DNA of 64,000 nt, taken from assembly GCF_036206005.1 (NCBI RefSeq), contig NZ_CP108143.1, forward strand, positions 1,984,001 to 2,048,000, written 5' to 3'. The notes under the pieces are model-generated. The model saw only the letters and a program-made list of their open reading frames with translations. It had not been told where the DNA came from and searched no databases. Numbering within the stretch: position 1 is the stretch's first letter; each line of letters begins with the position of its first letter. Positions 19,092-28,293 of the stretch are shown here, in pieces. Source of the stretch: Streptomyces sp. NBC_00178 (GTDB lineage: Bacteria; Actinomycetota; Actinomycetes; Streptomycetales; Streptomycetaceae). The position numbers were made by a program, and so were the translations under genes.

Positions 19092-19646
19092 ATGTCGACT
19101 TCTGCGCAGTCTTCCGCCGAGACCGATTCCTCCGCCGCCCGCTCCGGAGGGACGGTGACCGACCGGCTGGTCGAACTGAACGGCCGTTACTCCGAGGCCT
19201 TCAGCGACCCGGGCATGGACGCACGGCCGGTTCTGCACGTGGCCGTGGTCGCGTGCATGGACGCCCGTCTCGACCTCCACTCCGCGCTCGGCCTCGAGCT
19301 CGGCGACTGCCACACCATCCGCAACGCGGGCGGCGTGGTGACCGACGACGTCATCCGCTCACTGACCATCAGCCAGCGGGCGCTCGGCACCCGCAGCGTC
19401 ATCCTGATCCACCACACCAACTGCGGTCTCGAATCCCTGACCGAGGGCTTCCGGCAGGAGCTGGAGCTCGAGGTGGGCCAGCGTCCGGTCTGGGCGGTGG
19501 AGGCCTACTCCGACGCCGACCAGGACGTACGCCAGTCGATGCAGCGGGTCCGCACGTCGCCGTTCCTCCTGCACACGGATGACATCCGCGGGTTCGTCTT
19601 CGACGTCACCACGGGCAAGCTGCGCGAGATCCTCCCCGCCTCCTGA
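19092..19646 (+). CDS. Beta-class carbonic anhydrase
   Basis: 184 residues. It interconverts CO2 and bicarbonate in the cytosol. The zinc set is C55 with D57 and R59 (ACMDARLD), H108 and C111 (HHTNCG), the arrangement of beta-CAs of the Rv1284 type. The first 20 residues are Ser/Thr/Ala-rich and probably disordered. The ATG at 19092 is preferred over an in-frame start 63 nt upstream, which would add non-conserved residues. Divergent from rsmH, so it heads its own transcript; the MoxR gene follows after 206 bp. Confidence 0.9.
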   Translation: MSTSAQSSAETDSSAARSGGTVTDRLVELNGRYSEAFSDPGMDARPVLHVAVVACMDARLDLHSALGLELGDCHTIRNAGGVVTDDVIRSLTISQRALGTRSVILIHHTNCGLESLTEGFRQELELEVGQRPVWAVEAYSDADQDVRQSMQRVRTSPFLLHTDDIRGFVFDVTTGKLREILPAS

Positions 19647-19852
19647 CCCGCCCCTCGGCACACCGGCCCCGACATACGGACTACATCCGGCATATCGCTC
19701 CCACTTGTCCACAGGCGAGTGACACGAAGCGGTAACGGCAACAAGAATGCGGGTGTGACATCTCTCCGGGTCCTCCGGAGGGTGTCCGTATTTCGGGGCG
19801 GGGCCGGGCAGTCCTGTGCCGCCGTCCGTGCACAAGGGCCGAGGAGGGCCGG

Positions 19853-20898
<1,046 letters not shown>

Positions 20899-20899
<1 letters not shown>

Positions 20900-22272
20900 T
20901 GGCGGCCGGGATTCCCGGTCCGGTGGAGAACGGCGACGCCAAGGGCGGCCTGCGAGCGTCCCTGGGCGGACTGACGACCCGGGGCCGGTCCTTCCTGGCA
21001 GCCGGTGTGGCGGCGGCCGTCTGCGCCTACGCGCTGGGCCAGGGCGACCTGCTGCGGGTCGGCCTGCTGCTGGCCGTGCTGCCGCTGATCTGCGTCACGG
21101 TGCTCCACCGCACCCGGTACCAGGTGTCGGGCAGCCGGTGGCTGTCCCCGTCCCGGGTGCCGGTCGGCTCGGAGGCACGGGTCCATCTGCGGATGGACAA
21201 CGTGTCACGGCTGCCGACCGACCTGCTGATGCTCCAGGACAGCGTTCCGTACGTCCTCGGCCCCCGGCCCCGGTTCGTGCTGGACCGGGTGGAGGCGGGC
21301 GGCGTGCGCGAGGTGTCCTACCGGGTCCGGTCCGACCTGCGCGGGCGCTACCCGCTGGGTCCGCTGCAGCTGCGGCTGAGCGACCCGTTCGGGATGTGCG
21401 AACTGACCCGTTCCTTCAGCGCGTACGACACCCTAGTGGTCATCCCCCGCACCGTGCCCCTCCCCCCGCTCCGGCTGACCGGGGAGGCCTCCGGCTACGG
21501 CGACGGGAGGCAGAGGTCGTTGGCGCTGGCGGGCGAGGACGACATCATCCCGCGGGGCTACCGGCACGGGGACGACCTGCGCCGGGTCCACTGGCGTTCC
21601 ACCGCGCGCTACGGCGAGCTGATGGTGCGTCGCGAGGAGCAGCCGCAGCGTGCCAGGTGCACGGTGCTGCTGGACACCCGGCGGATCGCCTACCAGGACG
21701 CCGGTCCGGACTCCGCCTTCGAGTGGGCGGTGTCCGGGGCCGCGTCCGCGCTGGTGCACATGCTGGAGCGCGGCTTCGCCGTGCGTCTGCTGACCGACGA
21801 GGGGAACGCGGTGCCGGACGGGAGCGCCGAGGGCTTCGCCGGACCGACGCAGGAATCCGCCGACTCCGCGGGCCTGATGATGGACACCCTCGCGGTCGTC
21901 GACCACTCCGACGGGGGCGGGCTCTCCCGGGCGCACGACGTGCTGCGGGGCACGAACGAGGGACTTCTGGTGGCGTTCTTCGGTGATCTCGACGAGGAGC
22001 AGGCGGCCGTGGCGGCCAGGATGCGTCAACGCAGCCGCGGTGCCGTCGCCTTCGTCCTGGACAGCGACGGCTGGGCGCACGGCCGGCCTCCCGTCCCCCA
22101 CGCCTCGGACTCCGGCCGCCTGCGGCTGCTGCGTGAGGCGGGATGGACGGTGGTGCCGGTGCCGCCCGGGGCCGAGATCGCCCGGCTGTGGCAGCAGGCG
22201 GGCCGGGAGCGCTCCGACGCGCACCCGGCAGCCGCCGGTCCGGCGGCGGGCTTCCAGGGGGGCCGGTCATGA
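20899..22272 (+). CDS. DUF58 domain membrane protein
   Basis: 457 residues. Two N-terminal hydrophobic segments (about 32-66) precede a beta-rich region, and the DUF58 core has the diagnostic GYRHGDDLRRVHWRSTARYG. The C-terminal half resembles a vWA-like fold with LDTRR and a late Pro/Ala-rich end. DUF58 proteins work with MoxR ATPases, probably as the membrane-bound client or adaptor; direct function is not established. The ATG at 20899 overlaps the moxR stop by one base; a GTG one codon earlier is also possible. It overlaps the next gene by ATGA. Confidence 0.88.
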
Positions 22273-24689
22273 GCGGGCGCACCCGCCTGGCGCTGTGCGC
22301 CTTCGCGGCGACGATGATGGCGGCGGGGGCCCTGCAGCCCCTGGTCGAGCCCTCGAAGTGGATCCTGCAGGCCGCTTTCCTGCTGGCGCTACAGAGCGGC
22401 GTGGGCGCGCTCGCCCGCCGGGTGCCGCTCGCCCGGATCCTGACGGTCTCGCTCCAGGTGCTCGTCACCCTGGTGTCGCTCACCGTGGCCTTCGCGCGGG
22501 ACCATGCCCTGTTCGGTGTGCTGCCCGGCCCCGAGGCGGTCCGCCGGCTCGCCGAACTGCTGACCGCGGGCGGGGACGACGTCGGCCGGTACGCGATTCC
22601 CGCCCCGGCGACGGACGGCATCCGGCTGATGCTGATCGGCGGGGTGCTGCTGATCGGCCTGGCCGTGGACGTCCTCGCGGTGACCTTCCGTTCCGCCGCC
22701 CCGGCCGGACTGCCGCTGCTCGCGCTCTACTCGGTCGCGGCGGGGCTGTCCGACGGCGGGGCGGGGTGGCTCTGGTTCCTGCTGGCCGCGTGCGGCTATC
22801 TGCTCCTCCTGCTCGCCGAGGGCCGGGACCGGCTGTCCCGGTGGGGGCGCGTCTTCGGTGGTGTGTCCCGTACGTCCGGGGGCCTGGCCGCGGGTCTGGA
22901 GGGACCGGGAAGGGCCATGGCCCCGGTCCGGACCGGCCGGCGCATCGGCGCCGTGGCCCTGGGGGTCGCGCTGGCCGTGCCCGCGGCGCTGCCTGCACTG
23001 GACGGCGGTCTTCTGAGCGGCACGGGCGGGGCGTCGGGACGGGGCAGCGGCGGCGGCACGATCTCCGCGGTCAACCCTCTGGTGTCCCTGCAGAACAACC
23101 TGAACCAGCCGGAGAACCGGGAGGTGATCTCCTATCGGTCCAACGCGGCCGATCCGCAGGACTTCTACCTCCGCATCCTGGCTCTGGACCAGTTCAGCGG
23201 GGGCGAGTGGCGGCCGTCGACCCGCAGGCTGAAGGACGTCCCCGACCGGCTTCCGCAGCCGGCCGGGCTGGCGCAGGACGTCACGGTCACCGAGGTCAGG
23301 ACCAACCTGGCCGCGTCCCGGTCCTACGCGCAGACGTATCTGCCGCTCCCCTACCCGGCGAGCGAGGTGGACGTCCGGGGCCGCTGGAGGTTCGAACCGG
23401 AGGGGCGCACCCTCGTCGGTGACGACGGCCAGACGACGCGCGGCGCCCGGTACGAGGTGAGCAGCCTGGTCGTCGAGCCGACGGCCGCGCAGCTCGCCGG
23501 TGCCCTGGCGCCGCCCTCGGAGCTGCTGGGCGAGTACACCCGGGTGCCCCGTTCACTGCCGGACGTGGTCGCGAGCACGGCGAAGCGGGTGACGAAGGGG
23601 GCCTCGAGCGACTACGAGGCGGCCGTGAAACTCCAGGACTGGTTCGCCTCGGAGGGCGGTTTCCGTTACGACACGACGGTGACGTCGGGCACCGGCACCG
23701 CGGCCATCGAGCGCTTCCTGAAGGACAAGGAGGGCTTCTGCGTCCACTTCTCCTCCACGATGGCCGCGATGGCGAGGAGTCTCGGCATCCCGGCACGGGT
23801 CGCGGTGGGCTTCACCCCCGGCACCGTCCAGGCGGACGGGTCGGTGTCGGTGGGGCTGCGGGACGCGCACGCCTGGCCCGAGCTGTATTTCCAGGGGGTG
23901 GGGTGGACCCGCTTCGAGCCGACTCCGTCGCGGGGGAGCACCCCGTCCTACACCCGGCCCGACGCTCCCACGCAGGACCCGAGCGATCCGACGGCTCCGA
24001 CGGAGGGCGCGTCCGTGGCGCCGACGGCGGCGCCGACGGCCTCGGAATCCTGCCCGGTGCAGTTGCGCCGCGAGGGTGAGTGCGGAGCGTCGGCGGCGGC
24101 CGGTGCGGTGGAGTCCGGCGGTTCGGGCGCCGGGGGCGGAGCAGCGGTGCTGTGGGGGCTCGGCATTCTTCTGCTGCTCACGGTCCCGTTCCTGCCGATG
24201 GTCTGGCGGGTGCGGCTCCGCGCCCGGCGGCTCGGCCGCTCGCAGGGGCGTGCACCGGCGGATGCCGCCGCCCGGGTCATGGCTGTGTGGCGCGAGATGA
24301 CCGACACGGCCTGGGATCACGGCATCGCTCCGGATGATGCGCAGACGCCCCGGAAGACCGCGGCACGGCTCGTGCGGCTGGCCGGTCTCGACGGCACGGC
24401 GGCCGCGGCGGCCCATCGGGTGGCCGGGGCGGTGGAGCAGGTGCTGTACGCGCCCGCGCCACGTCCGGTGGACGGATCGGCCGAGGACGTCCGGGCGGTA
24501 CGGGCAGCGCTGTGGGCCACGGCCGGGCGGTGGGACCGGCTGCGGGCGACGCTGGCACCGCGTTCGGCCGTTCGGGTGATGTGGGCCCTGTCCGAACGCA
24601 GGGCGGATCTCGGCCGCCGCTGGTCCGACCGGGTGGGACGCGGCAGCTGGGCGGCCCGGCTGCGCCGCCCGTCACGTCAGCAGGGCTGA
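22269..24689 (+). CDS. Membrane transglutaminase-like protein (DUF3488/TgpA type)
   Basis: 806 residues. A block of membrane helices (about 1-235) is followed by an extracytoplasmic transglutaminase/protease-like core. The likely nucleophile is C491 in GFCVHFSSTMAAMARSLGIP and the catalytic histidine is H534 in DAHAWPELYF. The third position is in GWTRFEPTP, with Glu where many members have Asp. A Pro/Thr/Ala linker and a final helix (about 624-648) lead to a cytoplasmic DUF4129-like tail. Substrates are unknown; the MoxR-DUF58-TgpA trio suggests envelope protein processing. The stop lies inside a hairpin. Confidence 0.88.
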   Translation: MSGRTRLALCAFAATMMAAGALQPLVEPSKWILQAAFLLALQSGVGALARRVPLARILTVSLQVLVTLVSLTVAFARDHALFGVLPGPEAVRRLAELLTAGGDDVGRYAIPAPATDGIRLMLIGGVLLIGLAVDVLAVTFRSAAPAGLPLLALYSVAAGLSDGGAGWLWFLLAACGYLLLLLAEGRDRLSRWGRVFGGVSRTSGGLAAGLEGPGRAMAPVRTGRRIGAVALGVALAVPAALPALDGGLLSGTGGASGRGSGGGTISAVNPLVSLQNNLNQPENREVISYRSNAADPQDFYLRILALDQFSGGEWRPSTRRLKDVPDRLPQPAGLAQDVTVTEVRTNLAASRSYAQTYLPLPYPASEVDVRGRWRFEPEGRTLVGDDGQTTRGARYEVSSLVVEPTAAQLAGALAPPSELLGEYTRVPRSLPDVVASTAKRVTKGASSDYEAAVKLQDWFASEGGFRYDTTVTSGTGTAAIERFLKDKEGFCVHFSSTMAAMARSLGIPARVAVGFTPGTVQADGSVSVGLRDAHAWPELYFQGVGWTRFEPTPSRGSTPSYTRPDAPTQDPSDPTAPTEGASVAPTAAPTASESCPVQLRREGECGASAAAGAVESGGSGAGGGAAVLWGLGILLLLTVPFLPMVWRVRLRARRLGRSQGRAPADAAARVMAVWREMTDTAWDHGIAPDDAQTPRKTAARLVRLAGLDGTAAAAAHRVAGAVEQVLYAPAPRPVDGSAEDVRAVRAALWATAGRWDRLRATLAPRSAVRVMWALSERRADLGRRWSDRVGRGSWAARLRRPSRQQG

Positions 24690-24714
24690 CGTCCGGAGGG
24701 CCGGCCCGGCCCTC
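24674..24714 (+). terminator. Tandem hairpins at the transglutaminase gene end
   Basis: The first stem is 8 bp (24674-24681 with 24685-24692, AGG loop) and straddles the stop codon. The second stem is 9 bp (24696-24704 with 24706-24714). Together they probably end the moxR operon transcript. Confidence 0.55.
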
Positions 24715-25009
24715 GGCCCCGGGGCCCGATGAGGGCTCTTGCCCCTCGGGTCCCGGGGAGGGGCCTGCTCCGGCCCGGAGGCCGAGGAGCGGCTTTCCCC
24801 GCTCGGGTCACCCGGGCGGGGACCCGGGGCCCGGGGCGGGGGCAGAACCACTCCGCGGACCGTGGGTGGGGGCGCGGGGCCGCTGCGGACCGAGGCCGCC
24901 TGCGCGATCCCCCGCTCGGGCGGCGCCGGAGGTCCGTCGAGGCGGCCGGGTGACAAGAGCCCGTCGCGGTGCGCCCGGGTCCCCGGGCATCCGCCGTGCC
25001 GGGCTCGCA
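24715..25009. other. Gene-free, very GC-rich region with stacked inverted repeats
   Basis: About 300 bp without a credible gene. All open frames through it lack Streptomyces codon bias and run through the flanking hairpin. It holds several overlapping G/C inverted repeats, for example CCCCGGGGCCCGA around 24717 against GGGTCCCGGGG near 24755, and a CCCGGGC/GGGGACCCGGGG cluster near 24809-24835. No promoter or RNA gene could be identified. Confidence 0.4.
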
Positions 25010-25055
25010 CACGCGTGAGGGGCGGCCGCGGTGAAGCGGCCGCCCCTCACGTGTG
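25010..25055. terminator. Bidirectional terminator between convergent genes
   Basis: A perfect 16-bp stem, 25014-25029 with 25036-25051, has a GGTGAA loop and extends with further pairs outward. It lies between the plus-strand transglutaminase gene and the minus-strand DUF3040 gene, 82 nt from the latter's stop. Confidence 0.75.
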
Positions 25056-25136
25056 AGGTCGGACGTTACGTTCTCGTCGTGTGCGCATCCGCGTCCGGGC
25101 AGGATGAACGGAGCCACCGGCCTGGGAGCGGAGAGC

Positions 25137-25541
25137 TCACTGGCCCTGTTCGTCGCGGCGGCGCTGCCACCGCTGTTCGATCCGGTTCATCATGGACCGG
25201 CGCTGCCTGGGGTGTCGGCTCTCGCCTCCACCCCCGCTCGCGTTCCCGGCCGGCTGCTGCTCACCGGGCTTGGGCGCTTTGCGCCACCCGGTGACCGCCA
25301 GCACGGCGCAGCCCAGCATGACGAGGAATCCCGCCACGCTGACCCAGGTCTGCTGGAAGACGACTCCGGCCATGAGGAGCGCGATACCCACCAGAAAACC
25401 GGCCACCGCCTGGTAGACCCGTCGCCGGGTGTACCTGCGCAGCCCGCTTCCCTCAAGCGCTGTAGCGAACTTGGGATCTTCGGCGTACAGCGCTCGCTCC
25501 ATCTGCTCGAGCATTCGCTGCTCGTGCTCCGAGAGCGGCAC
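25137..25541 (-). CDS. DUF3040 small membrane protein
   Basis: 134 residues. It begins PLSEHEQRMLEQMERALYAEDPKFATAL, in part the DUF3040 hallmark, followed by two membrane helices (about 44-60 and 66-84) and a Gly/Arg/Gln-rich cytoplasmic tail. The family is restricted to actinobacteria and has no assigned function; a homologue sits near the mycobacterial dcw cluster. GTG at 25541 with GAGGAGG upstream. A 300-bp gap separates it from the methyltransferase gene, so it probably has its own promoter. Confidence 0.85.
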   Translation of the reverse strand: MPLSEHEQRMLEQMERALYAEDPKFATALEGSGLRRYTRRRVYQAVAGFLVGIALLMAGVVFQQTWVSVAGFLVMLGCAVLAVTGWRKAPKPGEQQPAGNASGGGGESRHPRQRRSMMNRIEQRWQRRRDEQGQ

Positions 25542-25841
25542 GGGATCCTCCTCGTCGTCGGCCGCGGGGGCGACCGGTATGCGGCCCTTCCAGGATAGGC
25601 AGGGATTCGCCCCCGTGAAACCCGCCCTCTAGCCATAGCCAGTCCGGACCGCCATGTCGGCTCGGCTGCTGAGGCGTAGATTCCCCGACCTCCGATCCGT
25701 CATGCCGGATGGTGTCACCCGATCATACGGGGCCCGCGCCCCGATCGGGGGTTCTGAGCGGTACTCCGTCTGCAGCTGCGTTGCTGATCAGCCGTGCTCC
25801 AGCCGCTCCGCGGTCCCGTCCGGGCGGGGCCCCTGTCGGGC
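25542..25841. other. Intergenic region, methyltransferase / DUF3040
   Basis: About 300 bp of lower G+C than its flanks, with no supportable gene in either strand. It should contain the DUF3040 promoter. A 12-bp perfect palindrome, CCCCGATCGGGG, lies near 25739-25750. I could not identify a convincing -10/-35 pair or an RNA element. Confidence 0.4.
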
Positions 25842-26600
25842 TCAGGCGCGCTTCTCCCCCAGAACGTGCAGCTGGGTCGCCACGGAGTGGAAGGCCGGCA
25901 GCTCCGCGACGGCCGCCTCCAGCCGAAGCAGCTCCTCCATCGCGCCCGGCTCGGTGTCCACGAGAACCCCCGGAACGAGGTCGGCGAAGACGCGCACGCC
26001 GTGGACGGGGCCGACCTCCATGCCGGCGTCGGCGACGAGTCCGGCCAGCTGGTCGGCGGTGAACCTGCGGGGCACGGGGTCGCCGTCGCCCCAGCGGCCG
26101 GCGGGGTCGGTCAGCGCCGTGCGGGCCTCGGCGAAGTGTCCGGCGAGGGCCCTGGCCAGCACGGCTCCGCCGAGGCCGGCGCCGAGCAGGCTGAGCGCGC
26201 CGGACGGGCGGAGTGCCTCCACCGCGTTCCGCACCCCTTCGGCGGGGTCGTCGACGTACTCCAGGACGCCGTGGCACAGCACCGCGTCGTAGCCCGCGCG
26301 GTCGACGACCTCGAACAGGCCGAGGATGTCCCCCTGGACACCGCGGACCCGGTCGGCGACCCCGGCCTCGTCCGCCCGGCGCTCCAGGGCGAACAGCGCG
26401 TTGGGGCTGGGGTCGACGACCGTCACCCGGTGGCCGAGCCGGGCGACGGGCACCGCGAAGTTGCCGGTGCCCCCGCCGGTGTCCAGTACGTCCAGGACTT
26501 CCCTGCCGGTCGCCTTGGCCCGGCGCTCCAGGGCGTCCTTGAGGACGTCCCAGACCACGGCGGTACGGAGGGAGGCGCGGGGGCGCAGCTGGTCCGACAC
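25842..26600 (-). CDS. Class I SAM-dependent methyltransferase
   Basis: 252 residues. The glycine-rich SAM loop VLDTGGGTGNFAVPVARLGH is near residues 37-56, followed by VTVVDPSPNAL (ribose-binding acidic region), GDILGL, and CHGVLEYVDDPAEGVRN. These place it among small-molecule-type methyltransferases resembling the UbiE/CmoA group. The substrate cannot be deduced. GTG at 26600 with GAGGAG upstream. The HEPN-protein gene lies 126 nt upstream on the same strand, with no visible coupling. Confidence 0.85.
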   Translation of the reverse strand: MSDQLRPRASLRTAVVWDVLKDALERRAKATGREVLDVLDTGGGTGNFAVPVARLGHRVTVVDPSPNALFALERRADEAGVADRVRGVQGDILGLFEVVDRAGYDAVLCHGVLEYVDDPAEGVRNAVEALRPSGALSLLGAGLGGAVLARALAGHFAEARTALTDPAGRWGDGDPVPRRFTADQLAGLVADAGMEVGPVHGVRVFADLVPGVLVDTEPGAMEELLRLEAAVAELPAFHSVATQLHVLGEKRA

Positions 26601-26726
26601 GGCAGTTGACTCCTCGGCGCGGTGCCGCCGCGGACGGCGGGGCGTGAACGGTGCAGGTGGTACGGGGCTTCCACCCTATTGCCTCGCGCCGCCCGCCCGG
26701 CCCCCCTCATCGCGCCGGGCGCCCGG

Positions 26727-27251
26727 CTACTGCCGGAGCTGGTCGGTCCGGGGCTGGGGAAGGACCGGCTGGAGGACGAGGAGCCGCTCGACGAGGCGCA
26801 GGAACATGGCCGCGTCGCGCAGCAGGTCGTCGGCGTCGCGGCCGGTGGCCGCGCCGGGTATGCCGGCCTCCGCGCGGGCCCTGCGCCGGGCCCCGGAGGC
26901 GAACAGGGCGCTCCATTCGCCGAGTTCGGGCGCGATCTCCGGGAGCACCTCCCAGGCGCTGCGGATCCGCTCCCGGCGGCGCCCGCTCGTCTCGGGCCTC
27001 CCCCGGGCGGCGAGGACAGCGGCCGCCGTACGGAGTGCGGCGAGGTGTGCGGTGGCGTACCGCTCGTTCGGGACGTCGAGGACGGCGGCCTCGTCCAGGC
27101 CGGTGTGGGCCTGGGCGAGCAGATCGAGTGCGGCGGGCGGGGCCGTGGTGCGTCGCAGCACGGGGTGGACGTCGGTTGCCGGACCGGTCAGTGAGGGGGC
27201 AGGGCTGCCTGTGCGGCGCCGCGGTGCGGCTGCTGCGGACGAGCTGGCCAT
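26727..27251 (-). CDS. SAV_6107-family HEPN domain protein
   Basis: 174 residues. An Ala/Ser/Arg-rich leader of about 40 residues is followed by an all-helical domain with ALDLLAQAHTGLDEAA and ERYATAHLAALRTAAAVLAA, matching the Streptomyces SAV_6107-type HEPN family. HEPN proteins are often RNases or toxin/antitoxin-associated. The usual catalytic Rx4-6H is not obvious here, so activity is doubtful. The ATG at 27251 has AGGAGG 8 nt upstream. An upstream in-frame start would add 25 odd residues. Divergent from the ABC/YhgE operon. Confidence 0.75.
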   Translation of the reverse strand: MASSSAAAAPRRRTGSPAPSLTGPATDVHPVLRRTTAPPAALDLLAQAHTGLDEAAVLDVPNERYATAHLAALRTAAAVLAARGRPETSGRRRERIRSAWEVLPEIAPELGEWSALFASGARRRARAEAGIPGAATGRDADDLLRDAAMFLRLVERLLVLQPVLPQPRTDQLRQ

Positions 27252-27351
27252 GACGAACCTCCTGTCGTCGTGTGACGGCTCCGTAGCCGTATGTACCCAT
27301 TCTGCGTATACCCACTGACAATCCATCAGGGCGCGTCCCTGACCAGCGACT

Positions 27352-27400
27352 TTGCTTCGAGCGCGAGTTCGGGTTAGTTTTTTTGCACTGACCAGTCAGT
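27352..27400 (+). promoter_or_regulatory. Promoter with TetR-type operator before the ABC/YhgE/TetR genes
   Basis: TTGCTT (27352-27357) and TAGTTT (27375-27380) are spaced by 17 nt. A perfect palindrome, ACTGAC-CA-GTCAGT, follows at 27387-27400, over the expected transcription start and 20 nt before the first start codon. TGAC/GTCA-type palindromes are common TetR-family operators, and a TetR gene is third in this operon, so autorepression is the simplest reading. Confidence 0.6.
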
Positions 27401-27420
27401 CTAAAGTGGGGGGTGGGGTC

Positions 27421-28293
27421 GTGGAGAGCCCGCACGGAGCGGCGTTGAGCGCCGAGGGCTTCGGACTCGAGGGGCCGCGCGGCTGGGCGTTCCACGGCGT
27501 GGAGTTCAGCGCCGGGCCCGGATCCCTGGTCGCGGTCACGGGCCCGTCCGGCTCGGGCCGGACCTGTCTGCTGCTCGCGCTGACCGGCCGGATGCGCTCC
27601 ACCGCAGGCCGTGCGGAGGTGGGCGGCGAGCGCCTGCCCGGACGGCTCGCCGCCGTGCGCGGGTTCAGCGCGCTCGGCCCGGTCCCCGGCGTCAGCGAAC
27701 TGGACCCCGCACTGACGGTCGCCGAGCACCTGCGGGAACGCGCCCTGCTGCGGCGCCGCTTCGGCGGATCCCCGCGCTCGCTGCTGCGGCCCCGCGCCGA
27801 GCGCGCGGCCGCCTCCCGGGCGGTGGTCGAGACGGCCCTCGAAGCGGCGGGGCTGGACCTCGCGGACCTGCCCAAGGCCGAACGCACCTCCGTGCGCGAC
27901 CTGGAGCGCCTGGAGGCGCTCCGCCTGTCCGTCGCGCTCGCGCTGATGGGCGGTCCGAGGCTCATCGCCGTCGACGACACCGATCTCAAACTGTCCGCCC
28001 CGGACCGCGCTCTCGCGTGGCACATGCTGCGCCGCGTCGCGGACGGCGGGACGACGGTGCTGGCGGTGTGCAGCGAGGCCCCGGACGACGCGCTCGTCGT
28101 GCACACGCGGCCGGCCGGGGACCAGGCGGCACCTCCCACGGCGGCCGGCGGCGGTACGCCGGAGGACCCCCCGCCCGGACCGGACCCCGGGACCGCGCGC
28201 CCCACGGCCGGGGAAACGGCGACCGCGGCCGCCGACGACACCACGAACCGGAAGGACACGGCAGATGCGATCGCCGAGGCTGGCCGCGCTTGA
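27421..28293 (+). CDS. Degenerate ABC-type ATP-binding protein
   Basis: 290 residues. The fold resembles an ABC ATPase: a P-loop GPSGSGRTCLLLALTGRM at 41-58 and a Walker B-like PRLIAVDDTDL at 179-189. The invariant Walker A lysine is Arg (R47), the LSGGQ signature is replaced by TSVRDLER, and the catalytic Glu after Walker B is Asp or Thr. The last 60 residues are Pro/Thr/Ala-rich. It may bind nucleotide without normal hydrolysis, or act as an adaptor to the YhgE membrane protein it overlaps by 29 nt. The GTG at 27421 is chosen for the GGGGGTGG before it; a GTG at 27406 is possible. Confidence 0.7.
   Translation: MESPHGAALSAEGFGLEGPRGWAFHGVEFSAGPGSLVAVTGPSGSGRTCLLLALTGRMRSTAGRAEVGGERLPGRLAAVRGFSALGPVPGVSELDPALTVAEHLRERALLRRRFGGSPRSLLRPRAERAAASRAVVETALEAAGLDLADLPKAERTSVRDLERLEALRLSVALALMGGPRLIAVDDTDLKLSAPDRALAWHMLRRVADGGTTVLAVCSEAPDDALVVHTRPAGDQAAPPTAAGGGTPEDPPPGPDPGTARPTAGETATAAADDTTNRKDTADAIAEAGRA

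Noticed and set aside
24677..25117. Several 70-146 codon frames after the transglutaminase gene
   Set aside because: They run through the perfect terminator hairpin at 25014-25051, and codon third positions show no Streptomyces bias.
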